From the NCBI GenBank assembly GCA_965213765.1, contig OZ243926.1, forward strand, positions 2,666,001 through 2,730,000: 64,000 nucleotides of DNA. The letters are read 5' to 3'. Shown piece after piece: positions 17,647-25,545 of this stretch (positions are counted from its first letter, which is position 1; the number at the start of each line of letters is the position of its first letter). A program made the position numbers and the translations under genes. The notes under the pieces were generated by a model, which searched no databases, was not told the origin of the DNA, and saw only the letters and a list, made by a program, of their open reading frames with translations. This DNA comes from JAJDXO01 sp965213765. GTDB taxonomy: Bacteria; Pseudomonadota; Alphaproteobacteria; Rhodospirillales; UBA2165.

Positions 17647-18444
17647 ATGACGCGATGGAAATCCATAACCCTCGTCGTTGCAGGATTAATTGTCGCCGGA
17701 ACGGCAGCAGGCGCGGTGATGTCAGAAGCTACCCCGAGGAATTGGCGGACGGCCAGCCACGAGCCGGTCGGGTTGGCGCCCGATCCGGCGGCCACGCCCG
17801 AGGCCGTCGTCCAGATCTATGCCGCGCGCGCCTGGGGCTGGCGCGGCTACTTCGGTGTTCATTCCTGGATCGCGGTCAAACCGGCCAACGCCGCCGGGTT
17901 CACCGTCTACGAGGTGATCGGCTGGCGCTTGCGCTGGGGCGATTCGGCGGTCGTCGTGCGCAACCGGGATGCGGATGCCCGCTGGTTCGGCGCCGAGCCC
18001 GACCTGTTGGCCGACCTGCGCGGCGACGGCGTCGACGAGATCATCCGGGACATCGACGCCGCATCGCAAACCTACCCGTACCCGGCCCGCTACCGGGCGT
18101 GGCCGGGTCCCAACTCCAACACATACACCGCCCACATCGCGCGGGAAGTCCCCGCGCTCAAGCTGGATTTGCCGCCGACGGCGATTGGCAAGGATTTCCT
18201 CGGCAGCCGGATAATTTCCAGGGCGCCGGGCGGTCGCGGCTTCCAGTTCAACCTGTTCGGAGTCTTCGGCGTCTTGGCGGGCATCGAAGAAGGCCTGGAA
18301 TTCAATTTGCTCGGGCTGACATTCGGCGTGGATGCAACCGATCCGGCGCTAAAACTGCCCTTTGCCGGCCGAATAGGCTCGAACGGACCCGCGTCACCCC
18401 GAATTATCGAAGCCCCCGCCCGGCAATCGGAAAGCTCCCTCTAG
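17647..18444 (+). CDS. DUF3750 family protein
   Basis: A 265-residue protein starting MTRWKSITLVVAGLIVAG, an N-terminal membrane or signal segment. The body matches DUF3750: AVVQIYAARAWGWRGYFGVH, SWIAVKPANAAGFTVYEVIG, the Tyr-Pro-Tyr-Pro run in QTYPYPARYRAWPGPNSNTY and LGLTFGVDATDPALKLPFAG. No function is established for this family. The body is probably periplasmic. I chose the ATG at 17647, downstream of the element B copy, because the longer frame (from 17617) would translate the palindrome. No obvious operon partner: the next gene starts 130 bp downstream. Confidence 0.82.
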   Translation: MTRWKSITLVVAGLIVAGTAAGAVMSEATPRNWRTASHEPVGLAPDPAATPEAVVQIYAARAWGWRGYFGVHSWIAVKPANAAGFTVYEVIGWRLRWGDSAVVVRNRDADARWFGAEPDLLADLRGDGVDEIIRDIDAASQTYPYPARYRAWPGPNSNTYTAHIAREVPALKLDLPPTAIGKDFLGSRIISRAPGGRGFQFNLFGVFGVLAGIEEGLEFNLLGLTFGVDATDPALKLPFAGRIGSNGPASPRIIEAPARQSESSL

Positions 18445-18575
18445 CGTTCCGTTGGCGGGTATCCGTCCCGCGAGGCATTTCGAATTGCGTCTTCAAAGCC
18501 GCGCGGGAAGCTTTCCGCATCAAAAACGGCGCGCTGACTAACGTTTTCCACGGCAACCAACGGAGCGGCACAAAG

Positions 18576-19064
18576 ATGATCAAGACCTTGTATCTGGCGA
18601 ATCCCTACGGGTTTTCCACACAGCAACGCGCGGGGCCGCTGGCGGCGCTTGTCGCGGCTTTGGAGGCGGCCGGCGCGGAGGTATGGGAACCCTTCGCCCG
18701 CAACAATCAGATCGACCGGGCGAGCCCCGGTTGGGCCTACCGGATCGGACAGGCCGATCTCCGCGACGTGCGCGACGCCGACGGGCTGTTCGCGGTGGTC
18801 AACGGCTGTCCGCCGGATGAAGGGGTGATGGTGGAGCTCGGCATGGCGATCGCCTGGGGAAAGCCCGTGTTTCTGTTCCGGGACGATTTCCGCCGTTGTA
18901 CCGACTCCGAGGCTTATCCGCTGAACCTGATGGTGTTCACCGGTTTGCCGGAGGCGGGTTGGGATGCCTACTGGTACGGTTCGGTGGAGGAGATCGCCGA
19001 TCCGGGCAAGGCGCTCATAGGATGGTTGAAAGACGGCGGGTCCACCGTCAAAACCGCCGGCTAG
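18576..19064 (+). CDS. Nucleoside 2-deoxyribosyltransferase-like protein
   Basis: A 162-residue protein of the nucleoside 2-deoxyribosyltransferase family: MIKTLYLANPYGFSTQQRAG, then GAEVWEPFARNNQI, LRDVRDADGLFAVVNGCPPD and VMVELGMAIAWGKPVFLFRD. The ANPYGF start, the Asp in ADGLFAV and the Glu of DEGVMVELG correspond to the substrate-binding and nucleophile regions of this fold. These enzymes exchange bases between deoxynucleosides or hydrolyse the N-glycosidic bond. The exact activity here is not determined. The ATG at 18576 has a GGAG about 10 nt upstream. Confidence 0.82.
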   Translation: MIKTLYLANPYGFSTQQRAGPLAALVAALEAAGAEVWEPFARNNQIDRASPGWAYRIGQADLRDVRDADGLFAVVNGCPPDEGVMVELGMAIAWGKPVFLFRDDFRRCTDSEAYPLNLMVFTGLPEAGWDAYWYGSVEEIADPGKALIGWLKDGGSTVKTAG

Positions 19065-19075
19065 CCGGCATTTCT

Positions 19076-19128
19076 CACCCTGCCCCTCTCCCCCTGACGG
19101 GGCGAGGGATCTTGTGCCGCGCCGTCCC
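19076..19128. repeat. Element family A fragment 6 within a gene-free gap
   Basis: Contains only one hairpin module (CTGCCCCTCTCCCCCTGACGGGGCGAGGGAT) and the GTGCCGCGCCGTCC segment. The gap 19065-19388 has no gene I can support. A 47-codon minus-strand frame from about 19217 (MYQKIPEIQPGYAPALN) runs into the repeat and has no recognisable family. Confidence 0.55.
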
Positions 19129-19388
19129 GCGGCGGCGCGCCTTTTTCACGGTCCGGTGCACCGGCAGGTTGAGTGCCGGCGCGTAGCCGGGTTGAATCTC
19201 TGGAATCTTCTGATACATCGTCCCGGCGTCCGCGTATCCGCCGGCGCGGCGACGCCGGAGGGCGGTTTCCGGAATGTCCGTGATTTCGTCCGTCGGCGGG
19301 CACGGCTATCGGAGCACGAAGCAGCCGGATCAAGCGGCCGGCATCCGGCAGCCGAATTGAAGATGTCAGGGGCTATCTGGGGCTATTC

Positions 19389-20126
19389 ATGAGCATATGG
19401 GGAAAAGTCATCGGCGGCGTGGCGGGATTTGCGCTTGGCGGACCGATCGGCGGGCTCCTGGGCGCGGTCGCCGGCCACGCCATGGACCGGGCCCGGGTTG
19501 GTCAACGCCTCACCGGCCCGGCCTCGCAACAGGCCAGGCAGTCGGCGGTGGCGGTCGCCGTGATCGTTCTCGGCGCCAAGATGGCCAAGGCCGATGGCCG
19601 GGTAACCCGCGACGAAATCGAGGCCTTCAAGACGGTGTTCCAAATTCCGGCCGGCGACATGCGCGACGTCGGCCGCCTGTTCAACGAGGCGCGGCGGGAA
19701 GCAGAGGGCTTCGAGCCCTATGCCGAGCAGTTGGGCGCCATGTTCGCCCACGAACCGCAGGTCCTGGAGGGCGTCCTCGGCGGATTGATGCACGTCGCCC
19801 TTGCCGACGGCGTCGTCCATCCGAATGAAATCAAATTTCTCGAAAAGGTAAGTGCGTCGTTCGGCTTCTCGGCATACGATTTTGAACGCATTCGCGCGAC
19901 CCACATGGGACCCGACGAAGCCGATCCCTACGAGATTCTGGGTATCCCGCGGGATGCGAACGAAGCGGAGATCAAGGCGGCCTACCGAAAGCTGATCAGG
20001 GAAAATCATCCCGATACCTTGATCGCCCAAGGCCTGCCACAGGAATTCATTGATGTGGCGAACGAAAAGATGGCGGCGATCAACGCGGCCTATGAGAAGG
20101 TCGAAAAACTGCGGTCCCTGCCCTAG
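19389..20126 (+). CDS. TerB-like/DnaJ co-chaperone (DjlA-like)
   Basis: A 245-residue protein with three parts. A Gly/Ala-rich N-terminal segment (MSIWGKVIGGVAGFALGGPI) resembles a short membrane-inserting helix. A TerB-like helical domain covers about residues 50-165 (LGAKMAKADGRVTRDEIEAF and LMHVALADGVVHPNEIKFLE, each with acidic loops). A C-terminal J domain begins near residue 178 (DPYEILGIPRDANEAEIKAA) with the HPD motif in RENHPDTLIAQ. This matches DjlA, a DnaK co-chaperone that stimulates ATP hydrolysis at the inner membrane. The next gene, an amidase, starts 15 bp downstream, so the two are probably co-transcribed. Confidence 0.88.
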   Translation: MSIWGKVIGGVAGFALGGPIGGLLGAVAGHAMDRARVGQRLTGPASQQARQSAVAVAVIVLGAKMAKADGRVTRDEIEAFKTVFQIPAGDMRDVGRLFNEARREAEGFEPYAEQLGAMFAHEPQVLEGVLGGLMHVALADGVVHPNEIKFLEKVSASFGFSAYDFERIRATHMGPDEADPYEILGIPRDANEAEIKAAYRKLIRENHPDTLIAQGLPQEFIDVANEKMAAINAAYEKVEKLRSLP

Positions 20127-20141
20127 CCGAGGAGCCCCAAG

Positions 20142-20834
20142 GTGATCAGCTTTCGCGATCGGCCTTCGCCCAATTTCGACGGTCGCCCGGACGGCGCCCC
20201 CATCGATATGCTGGTCCTCCACTATACCGGCATGAGAACGGCAACGGAGGCGCTCGACCGGCTTACCGACCCCGAGGCAAGGGTAAGCGCCCACTATGTC
20301 GTCGAGGAAGACGGTACGGTCTGGCGGTTGGTGGATGAAAAAGCGCGTGCCTGGCATGCCGGGATTTCCGCCTGGCGCGGCGAGACCGACATTAACGGCC
20401 GCTCCGTGGGGATCGAATTGGTCAATCCCGGTCATGAGTTCGGCTACCGCCCGTTTCCCGGCGCACAGATTGAAGCATTGATCGAGTTGACGAAAAGCAT
20501 ATTGGAGCGCCACCCCATCCCGCCCCGCAATGTCGTGGGACACGCGGATGTCGCCCCGGCCCGCAAGATGGATCCGGGTGAGTTGTTCGACTGGCCACGG
20601 CTCGCCGCGGCCGGCATCGGCCTCTGGCCGGCGGACGGCCAAAAAGCGGGCGCCGGGGGCCATGCCGCGGAACTCGGCGGCATCGGTTATGACACCACCG
20701 AACTACCCGCCGCGGTGACGGCATTTCAGCGCCACTTCAGGCCGTCATCGATTGACGGCGAAATTGACGCCGAGACCGGCCGGCTGATCGGCGCGGTTTA
20801 CCGCCTGGCGACAGGCACCCGGCAGCCGGATTAG
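20142..20834 (+). CDS. N-acetylmuramoyl-L-alanine amidase (AmpD/AmiD type)
   Basis: A 230-residue zinc amidase that cleaves the bond between MurNAc and L-alanine of the stem peptide. Motifs are MLVLHYTGMRTATEALDRL with the first zinc His, VSAHYVVEEDGTVWRLVDEK, AWHAGISAWRGETDINGRSV, IPPRNVVGHADVAPARKMDPG with the second His, and WPADG. A peptidoglycan-binding-like C-terminal tail covers about residues 165-230 (LGGIGYDTTELPAAVTAFQR). This tail fits AmiD/AmpD-like amidases of alphaproteobacteria. GTG start at 20142 preceded by GAGGAG. No signal peptide is visible, suggesting cytoplasmic muropeptide recycling. The stop codon TAG is part of the TTAG that starts repeat A7. Confidence 0.9.
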   Translation: MISFRDRPSPNFDGRPDGAPIDMLVLHYTGMRTATEALDRLTDPEARVSAHYVVEEDGTVWRLVDEKARAWHAGISAWRGETDINGRSVGIELVNPGHEFGYRPFPGAQIEALIELTKSILERHPIPPRNVVGHADVAPARKMDPGELFDWPRLAAAGIGLWPADGQKAGAGGHAAELGGIGYDTTELPAAVTAFQRHFRPSSIDGEIDAETGRLIGAVYRLATGTRQPD

Positions 20835-21121
20835 GGTCTGTACTCAATTAGGAGATTCTCCTTTTTGCGCTTTCTCCCTCTGCCCCCCTCCCCCGGGAAG
20901 GGGGCGAGGGAACGCACCGAAACTCCCTCTCCCTCTCTGAGGGAGAGGGTCGGGGTGAGGGTGATATGGAATTTCCCCCTCACCCGGCGCCGGGTAGGCT
21001 CGGCATTCGCCTCGCCAACCGTCCGCATCCCTCTCCCCCTGACGGGGGCGAGGGACCTTGTGCCGCGCCGTCTTCATCGCCGCAACACTCCTATGGTGGC
21101 TCAATCGGGTCCGGACCCTAG
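20831..21121. repeat. Element family A, complete copy 7
   Basis: A full copy with both terminal inverted repeats. The left end reads TTAGGGTCTGTACTCAATTA. The right end, read on the minus strand, is CTAGGGTCCGGACCCGATTG. Length about 290 bp. Inside are the AGATTCTCCTTTTTGCGC subterminal block, two hairpin modules, the type II module and the right block CGCCGCAACACTCCTATGG. The flanking tetramers are TTAG (20831-20834, containing the amidase stop) and CTAG (21118-21121). The sequence 21122-21214 is unique and leads to rnpB. Confidence 0.9.
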
Positions 21122-21214
21122 GCTACGTGTCGAACCGGCGCTGGACGCCGGGTCGGCCTCACCCTCGGCCGCCAAGCCCTTTATTTTTGACGGCAATTAT
21201 CATAGATATAGCCC

Positions 21215-21602
<388 letters not shown>

Positions 21603-21630
21603 TTTTTTCGCCAATCCCAACGGACGCAGC

Positions 21631-22190
21631 TCACTGCCTGTCCCGAAATGTTTCCCAAATGCCGTGGAAGACGTTCTCCAGATCCCGCGTGAATTTAGCG
21701 GCGTCACAAATGGGAGCGTCCCCCATCCGGGCCCGCAGCCCCATCCGTACCTCCGCCAACTCCTCGATCCGTCCCGCCCAATCGACGGCAAGCGCAACAT
21801 AGCGATCCTCATCGTCGGCAATCCAGTCGGCGAGGCCGACATTGGAGAGGTGGCTGACGCCGTGGCGGCCACTGAACAGTCTGCCGCGGAGGGAGATGAC
21901 CGGAACGCCCATCCATAGCGATTCGAGGGTCGTCACCCTCCACGGCGCTCCATCGATCCGAGAAGAAATAATCGACGGACGAAATGCCGCAGGTCGACGC
22001 GTAGCCGGTCCACGCCACTTGAACCGGCGCCGGCTTCCGGGCCACGACACTTCGTCTGTTGCGCCGCGCAAGTCCGGACAGATCGGCGAGGATGTCTATT
22101 TCATCATCGGCAATTTGACGGAATACCGTGTCATCATCCAGTTGCCGCTGATTTTTCCATACGTCGGCCCGGCTGCGGAGACTGTCCGTT
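21631..22190 (-). pseudogene. Decayed GT41 (O-GlcNAc transferase/SPINDLY-like) glycosyltransferase
   Basis: Minus-strand remnants in two frames. One frame (about 22190 to 21950) reads DDEIDILADLSGLARRNRRS, KPAPVQVAWTGYASTCGISS and VDYFFSDRW, matching the first half of the GT41 catalytic region. A second frame, ending at the TGA at 21631, reads TTLESLWMGVPVISLRGRLF, SRHGVSHLSNVGLADWIADD, then APICDAAKFTRDLENVFHGI, matching the C-terminal half. The segment between them, which normally holds the family's phosphate-binding loop region, is deleted, and no TPR-containing N-terminus exists upstream. It is therefore non-functional as a full enzyme. Confidence 0.8.
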
Positions 22191-22305
22191 TTGGCCGGTA
22201 CGGAATGCGCTGCCCGCTCAACGGATCAGGCAGCCCTGATTGACTCCCTGTTGTCCTGCCGCCATCCTCACCGCCAAACGGACCCAGCTACCAGGGGAGG
22301 ATTTC

Positions 22306-22974
22306 ATGGGGCAGGACATTCAGCTGACAGCCGGCGACGGCCACACTTTCGATGCATACCGGGCCGACCCGGATGGGACGCCGAAGGCGGGATTGGTGCT
22401 CATCCAGGAAATCTTCGGCGTAAACAATCATATCCGCGCCGTCACCGACGAATGGGCCGGGGCGGGCTATGCGGTGATTGCGCCGGCGCTCTACGACCGG
22501 GCGGAGAAGAACGTGCAGCTCGGCTACGACGAGGATGGCCGTCAGACCGGTATGGGTCTCCGCGAGAAGGTCGCCTGGGACGACAGCGTCAAGGACATCG
22601 GCGCCGCCGCCGCGGCGCTGAGGGATGCGGGCAAGGTCGGCATTATCGGCTACTGCTATGGTGGAACGGTCTCCTGGCTTGGTGCCTGCTCGGGCGATTT
22701 TGATGCCGCGTCGTGCTACTACGGCGGCGGTATCGGCAACTTCCTCGACCGCGATGCCACGTGCCCGGTAATGATGCATTTCGGCGCCGAAGACCAGGGC
22801 ATCCCCATGGAGACCGTGGACGATATTCGAGCCGCCAAGCCCGGTGCCGCCGTCCATGTGTATGACGGCGCGGGTCATGGGTTCATCTGCGACGAAAGAC
22901 CCTCATACAACGAGGCCGCCACCGACCTCGCCCGCGCCCGCTCCAGGGAATTTTTCGCTGAGCATCTGACGTAG
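22306..22974 (+). CDS. Dienelactone hydrolase family protein
   Basis: A 222-residue alpha/beta hydrolase. Marks are LIQEIFGVNNHIRAVTDEWA, then the nucleophile motif VGIIGYCYGGTVSW (Cys in place of Ser, as in dienelactone hydrolase), MMHFGAEDQGIP with the acid region and YDGAGHGFICDERPSYN with the catalytic His. Such enzymes open cyclic lactones in chloroaromatic degradation, but most genomic homologues have no known substrate. Start ATG at 22306, with GGGGAGGA 6-8 nt upstream. The frame opens at 22240 but conservation begins at this ATG. No catabolic partners lie next to it. Confidence 0.87.
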   Translation: MGQDIQLTAGDGHTFDAYRADPDGTPKAGLVLIQEIFGVNNHIRAVTDEWAGAGYAVIAPALYDRAEKNVQLGYDEDGRQTGMGLREKVAWDDSVKDIGAAAAALRDAGKVGIIGYCYGGTVSWLGACSGDFDAASCYYGGGIGNFLDRDATCPVMMHFGAEDQGIPMETVDDIRAAKPGAAVHVYDGAGHGFICDERPSYNEAATDLARARSREFFAEHLT

Positions 22975-23058
22975 CCGCCAAGCGCATCCTGTCCGTATGG
23001 ACCCCTGCGGGCGGATCGAATCGGGTATAATGGGCATTCGATTGGGGATTTGTTCGAA

Positions 23059-24231
23059 TTGACCGAAACCACCGCCACGCTGCCCCTGGACGGGTTTGAC
23101 GACGACGCCGGCAGTGACGACAACATCCACTCGACCGGTATTCTGCCGTCACAGGCCCTTCGCGAACTCCTGAAGAACCGTCGGATATTTGCCGCCGACG
23201 ATGAGGAGGAGGTAGGCGAGGATCAAATTCAGCCGGCCAGTCTGGATTTGCGGCTTGGCCGGACCGCCTACCGGGTTCGGGGAAGTTTCCTGCCGGGCGC
23301 CGGCAAGACGGTGGCGAGCCGCCTCGATGCCTTTACCATGCACAAGATCGACATCACCGGCGGCGCCGTCCTCGAGCGGAGATGCGTCTATGTGGTTCCG
23401 CTGCTCGAAGGCCTGAATCTGCCAAGAATGATGTCGGCTATGGCCAACCCAAAATCGTCAACCGGGCGGCTGGATATCTTTACCCGTGTGATCACCGATT
23501 GTTCGTCTGAATTCGACCGTATCGAGGAGGGGTATCGAGGCGGGCTCTATGCCGAAATCTCGCCCCTGACCTTCAGCGTCCTGGTCCGGACCGGGACCCG
23601 GCTGAGTCAGCTTCGACTGCGGCGCGGCAAGCCGCCGGCTACAATGGCGGCCATGCGCCGGCTCCACGAAGCCTCGCCTCTGGTCTCAACCGACGATGCG
23701 GATATCGCCAAATCGGGGATCGTATTTACCGTCGATATCGCCGGTGCGGCCGAAGGCGGCGTGATCGGCTATAAGGCCAAGCGCCACACCGGCGTCATCG
23801 ATCTGGAAAAAGCCGGTCACTACGAGATCCACGACTTTTGGGATCCCATCGTCAATCGCGGAAACACCAACATCACCCTCGATCCGGATGAATTTCACAT
23901 CCTGGCCTCCAAGGAGACGGTCAGCGTGCCGCCCGACCACGCCGCCGAAATGCGCGCTTTCGACAGCCACGTGGGAGAGTTCCGGGTGCACTATGCCGGC
24001 TTTTTCGATCCCGGATTCGGCCATGATGCCGCGGGCGGGCAAGGCAGCCGGGCGGTGCTCGAGGTCCGTCCACGGGATGTCCCCTTTGTTTTGGAAGACG
24101 GCCAGACGATGGGCCGCCTGGTTTATGAACGCCTCACCCAAACACCCGATCAACTTTATGGGTCCGGCATCGGCTCCAATTATCAGAGTCAGGGCTTGAA
24201 ATTATCCAAGCACTTTAAGCCGCCGTCCTGA
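23059..24231 (+). CDS. 2'-deoxycytidine 5'-triphosphate deaminase, long alphaproteobacterial form
   Basis: A protein of about 390 residues of the DCD family, twice as long as Escherichia coli Dcd, with two dUTPase-like halves. The first includes DQIQPASLDLRLGRTAYRVR and YVVPLLEGLNLPRMMSAMAN, then PKSSTGRLDIFTRVITD and GYRGGLYAEISPLTFSVLVR. The second begins near residue 215 and includes DFWDPIVNRGNTNITLDPDE, RVHYAGFFDPGFGHD and VLEVRPRDVPFVLEDGQ. The family converts dCTP to dUTP, feeding dTMP synthesis; dut at 53230 would take the product. Start is uncertain: I chose TTG 23059 (MTETTATLPL), about 11 nt after GGGGA; TTG 23050 is too close to that site. Confidence 0.82.
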   Translation: MTETTATLPLDGFDDDAGSDDNIHSTGILPSQALRELLKNRRIFAADDEEEVGEDQIQPASLDLRLGRTAYRVRGSFLPGAGKTVASRLDAFTMHKIDITGGAVLERRCVYVVPLLEGLNLPRMMSAMANPKSSTGRLDIFTRVITDCSSEFDRIEEGYRGGLYAEISPLTFSVLVRTGTRLSQLRLRRGKPPATMAAMRRLHEASPLVSTDDADIAKSGIVFTVDIAGAAEGGVIGYKAKRHTGVIDLEKAGHYEIHDFWDPIVNRGNTNITLDPDEFHILASKETVSVPPDHAAEMRAFDSHVGEFRVHYAGFFDPGFGHDAAGGQGSRAVLEVRPRDVPFVLEDGQTMGRLVYERLTQTPDQLYGSGIGSNYQSQGLKLSKHFKPPS

Positions 24232-24289
24232 TCCCGGCCCGCAACGGAACATTTGCGGACCATGCTGTGCACGGCGGGGACGGCGTTTC

Positions 24290-24371
24290 TGTGGATAAAT
24301 TGAAACCGGCGTTTTTGGTCGGTATTCCAAACGATTAAAGAAATTTCCTTGGTGGATATTTATGTGGATAA
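24290..24371. promoter_or_regulatory. Two perfect DnaA boxes in the dcd-lsrF intergenic region
   Basis: TGTGGATAA (complement TTATCCACA, the consensus DnaA box) occurs at 24290-24298 and again at 24363-24371, in the same orientation and 73 bp apart. A near match, TGGTGGATA, lies between them at about 24350. The region 24232-24461 has no gene and is AT-rich compared with its flanks. It could be a DnaA-controlled promoter for lsrF, a DnaA-titration site or part of an origin. Confidence 0.6.
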
Positions 24372-24461
24372 CCTTGGAATAATGCGCGCCCAATGTGCGA
24401 GCCCGGAAGGGTGACTTGGTGTATAACAAGACATTCAGCTTCCCATCGAAGAGCGCTCGAC

Positions 24462-25364
24462 ATGGCCGATAAAGACGACATCAAGGAAGGCAAGAACTTC
24501 CATCCCGAAATTCCCCACGAGAGTGAGAACTTCTTTCTGAAGGGTTCAAATTCCCTGGATTGGGGAATGCAAAATCGTCTGGCGCGAATTTTTCGTCCCG
24601 ATACCGGACGCACGGTCATGCTCGCCTTCGACCACGGCTACTTCCAGGGACCGACCACCGGTCTGGAACGCATCGATCTCAACATCCGCCCGCTGGCGCC
24701 CTTCGCCGATGTGCTGATGTGTACCCGGGGCGCCCTCAGGACATCGATTCCGGCGTCCGTCACCAAGCCGGTTGTGCTGCGCTGCTCCGCCGGCCAGTCG
24801 ATCCTCACGGAACTTTCCAACGAATTGATCGCCGTCGACATCGAGGACGCGATCCGCCTCGGCGCCTGCGCCATGGCCGCCCAGGTCTATATCGGCGCCG
24901 AGTACGAGCACAAATCCATCGCCAACGTCACCAAGCTTATCGACACCGGCACCAGATACGGCATCCCGACCCTGGCGGTCACCGGGGTCGGCGCCGACAT
25001 GACCCGGGACGAACGCTACTTCGCGCTGGCGACCCGGATTTGCGCCGAGATCGGCGCCCATTACGTCAAGAGCTATTACTTCGAGCCCGGATTCGAGAAC
25101 GTCGCCGCCGCCTGCCCGGTGCCCATCGTCATCGCCGGCGGCAAGAAGCTGCCGGAACCCGAAGCCCTCGAAATGGCCTACAAGGCCTGTGATTCCGGCG
25201 CGGCGGGCGTCGACATGGGCCGCAACATATTCCAGTCGGACAACCCGGCCGCGATGATCCGGGCGGTCGGCGCCGTGGTGCACGACAATGCCAAACCCGC
25301 GACGGCGCTCGAGATGTACGAGGACCTGAAGGCCGATCCCGGCACGCAGCAGGCGGCGGAGTAG
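24462..25364 (+). CDS. lsrF: LsrF-like 3-hydroxy-5-phosphonooxypentane-2,4-dione thiolase
   Basis: A 300-residue class I aldolase-fold protein very close in sequence pattern to LsrF throughout. Shared blocks are MADKDDIKEGKNF at the start, LDWGMQNRLARIF, TVMLAFDHGYFQGPTTGLER, FADVLMCTRGALR, AAQVYIGAEYEHKSIAN, PTLAVTGVGADMTRDERYF, CPVPIVIAGGKKLPE and SGAAGVDMGRNIFQSD. In enteric bacteria LsrF breaks down phosphorylated autoinducer-2 to DHAP and acetyl-CoA. No lsrK, lsrR, lsrG or Lsr transporter gene is nearby, so a role in AI-2 processing is uncertain and another aldolase substrate is possible. ATG chosen because homology starts there; two DnaA boxes lie upstream. Confidence 0.87.
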   Translation: MADKDDIKEGKNFHPEIPHESENFFLKGSNSLDWGMQNRLARIFRPDTGRTVMLAFDHGYFQGPTTGLERIDLNIRPLAPFADVLMCTRGALRTSIPASVTKPVVLRCSAGQSILTELSNELIAVDIEDAIRLGACAMAAQVYIGAEYEHKSIANVTKLIDTGTRYGIPTLAVTGVGADMTRDERYFALATRICAEIGAHYVKSYYFEPGFENVAAACPVPIVIAGGKKLPEPEALEMAYKACDSGAAGVDMGRNIFQSDNPAAMIRAVGAVVHDNAKPATALEMYEDLKADPGTQQAAE

Positions 25365-25429
25365 CATCTCCGCCCGGCGGCGAAGCCGGTCCGGTGGGCC
25401 GGGATATGACGAGTGGCGTCAACATAAAA

Positions 25430-25545
25430 TTTCCCTCACCCGACTCCCCCTGACGGGGGCGAGGGGGCCCGATGCGACAATGCGACTACTCCCTCTCCCT
25501 CTCTGAGGGAGAGGGTCGGGGTGAGGGTGATATGAAATTCCCCCT
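25430..25545. repeat. Element family A, partial copy 8
   Basis: Contains the hairpins CCCCCTGACGGGGGCGAGG and CTCCCTCTCCCTCTCTGAGGGAGAGGG, plus GGGTGAGGGTGATATG. Both termini are missing. It passes into the end of the aldolase/SDR fusion gene, whose stop (25544-25546) lies just after ATTCCCC of the module. Confidence 0.7.

Noticed and set aside
19074..19217. Minus-strand 47-codon ORF (MYQKIPEIQPGYAPALN)
   Set aside because: No family, ends inside the hairpin repeat, no ribosome-binding site that stands out.
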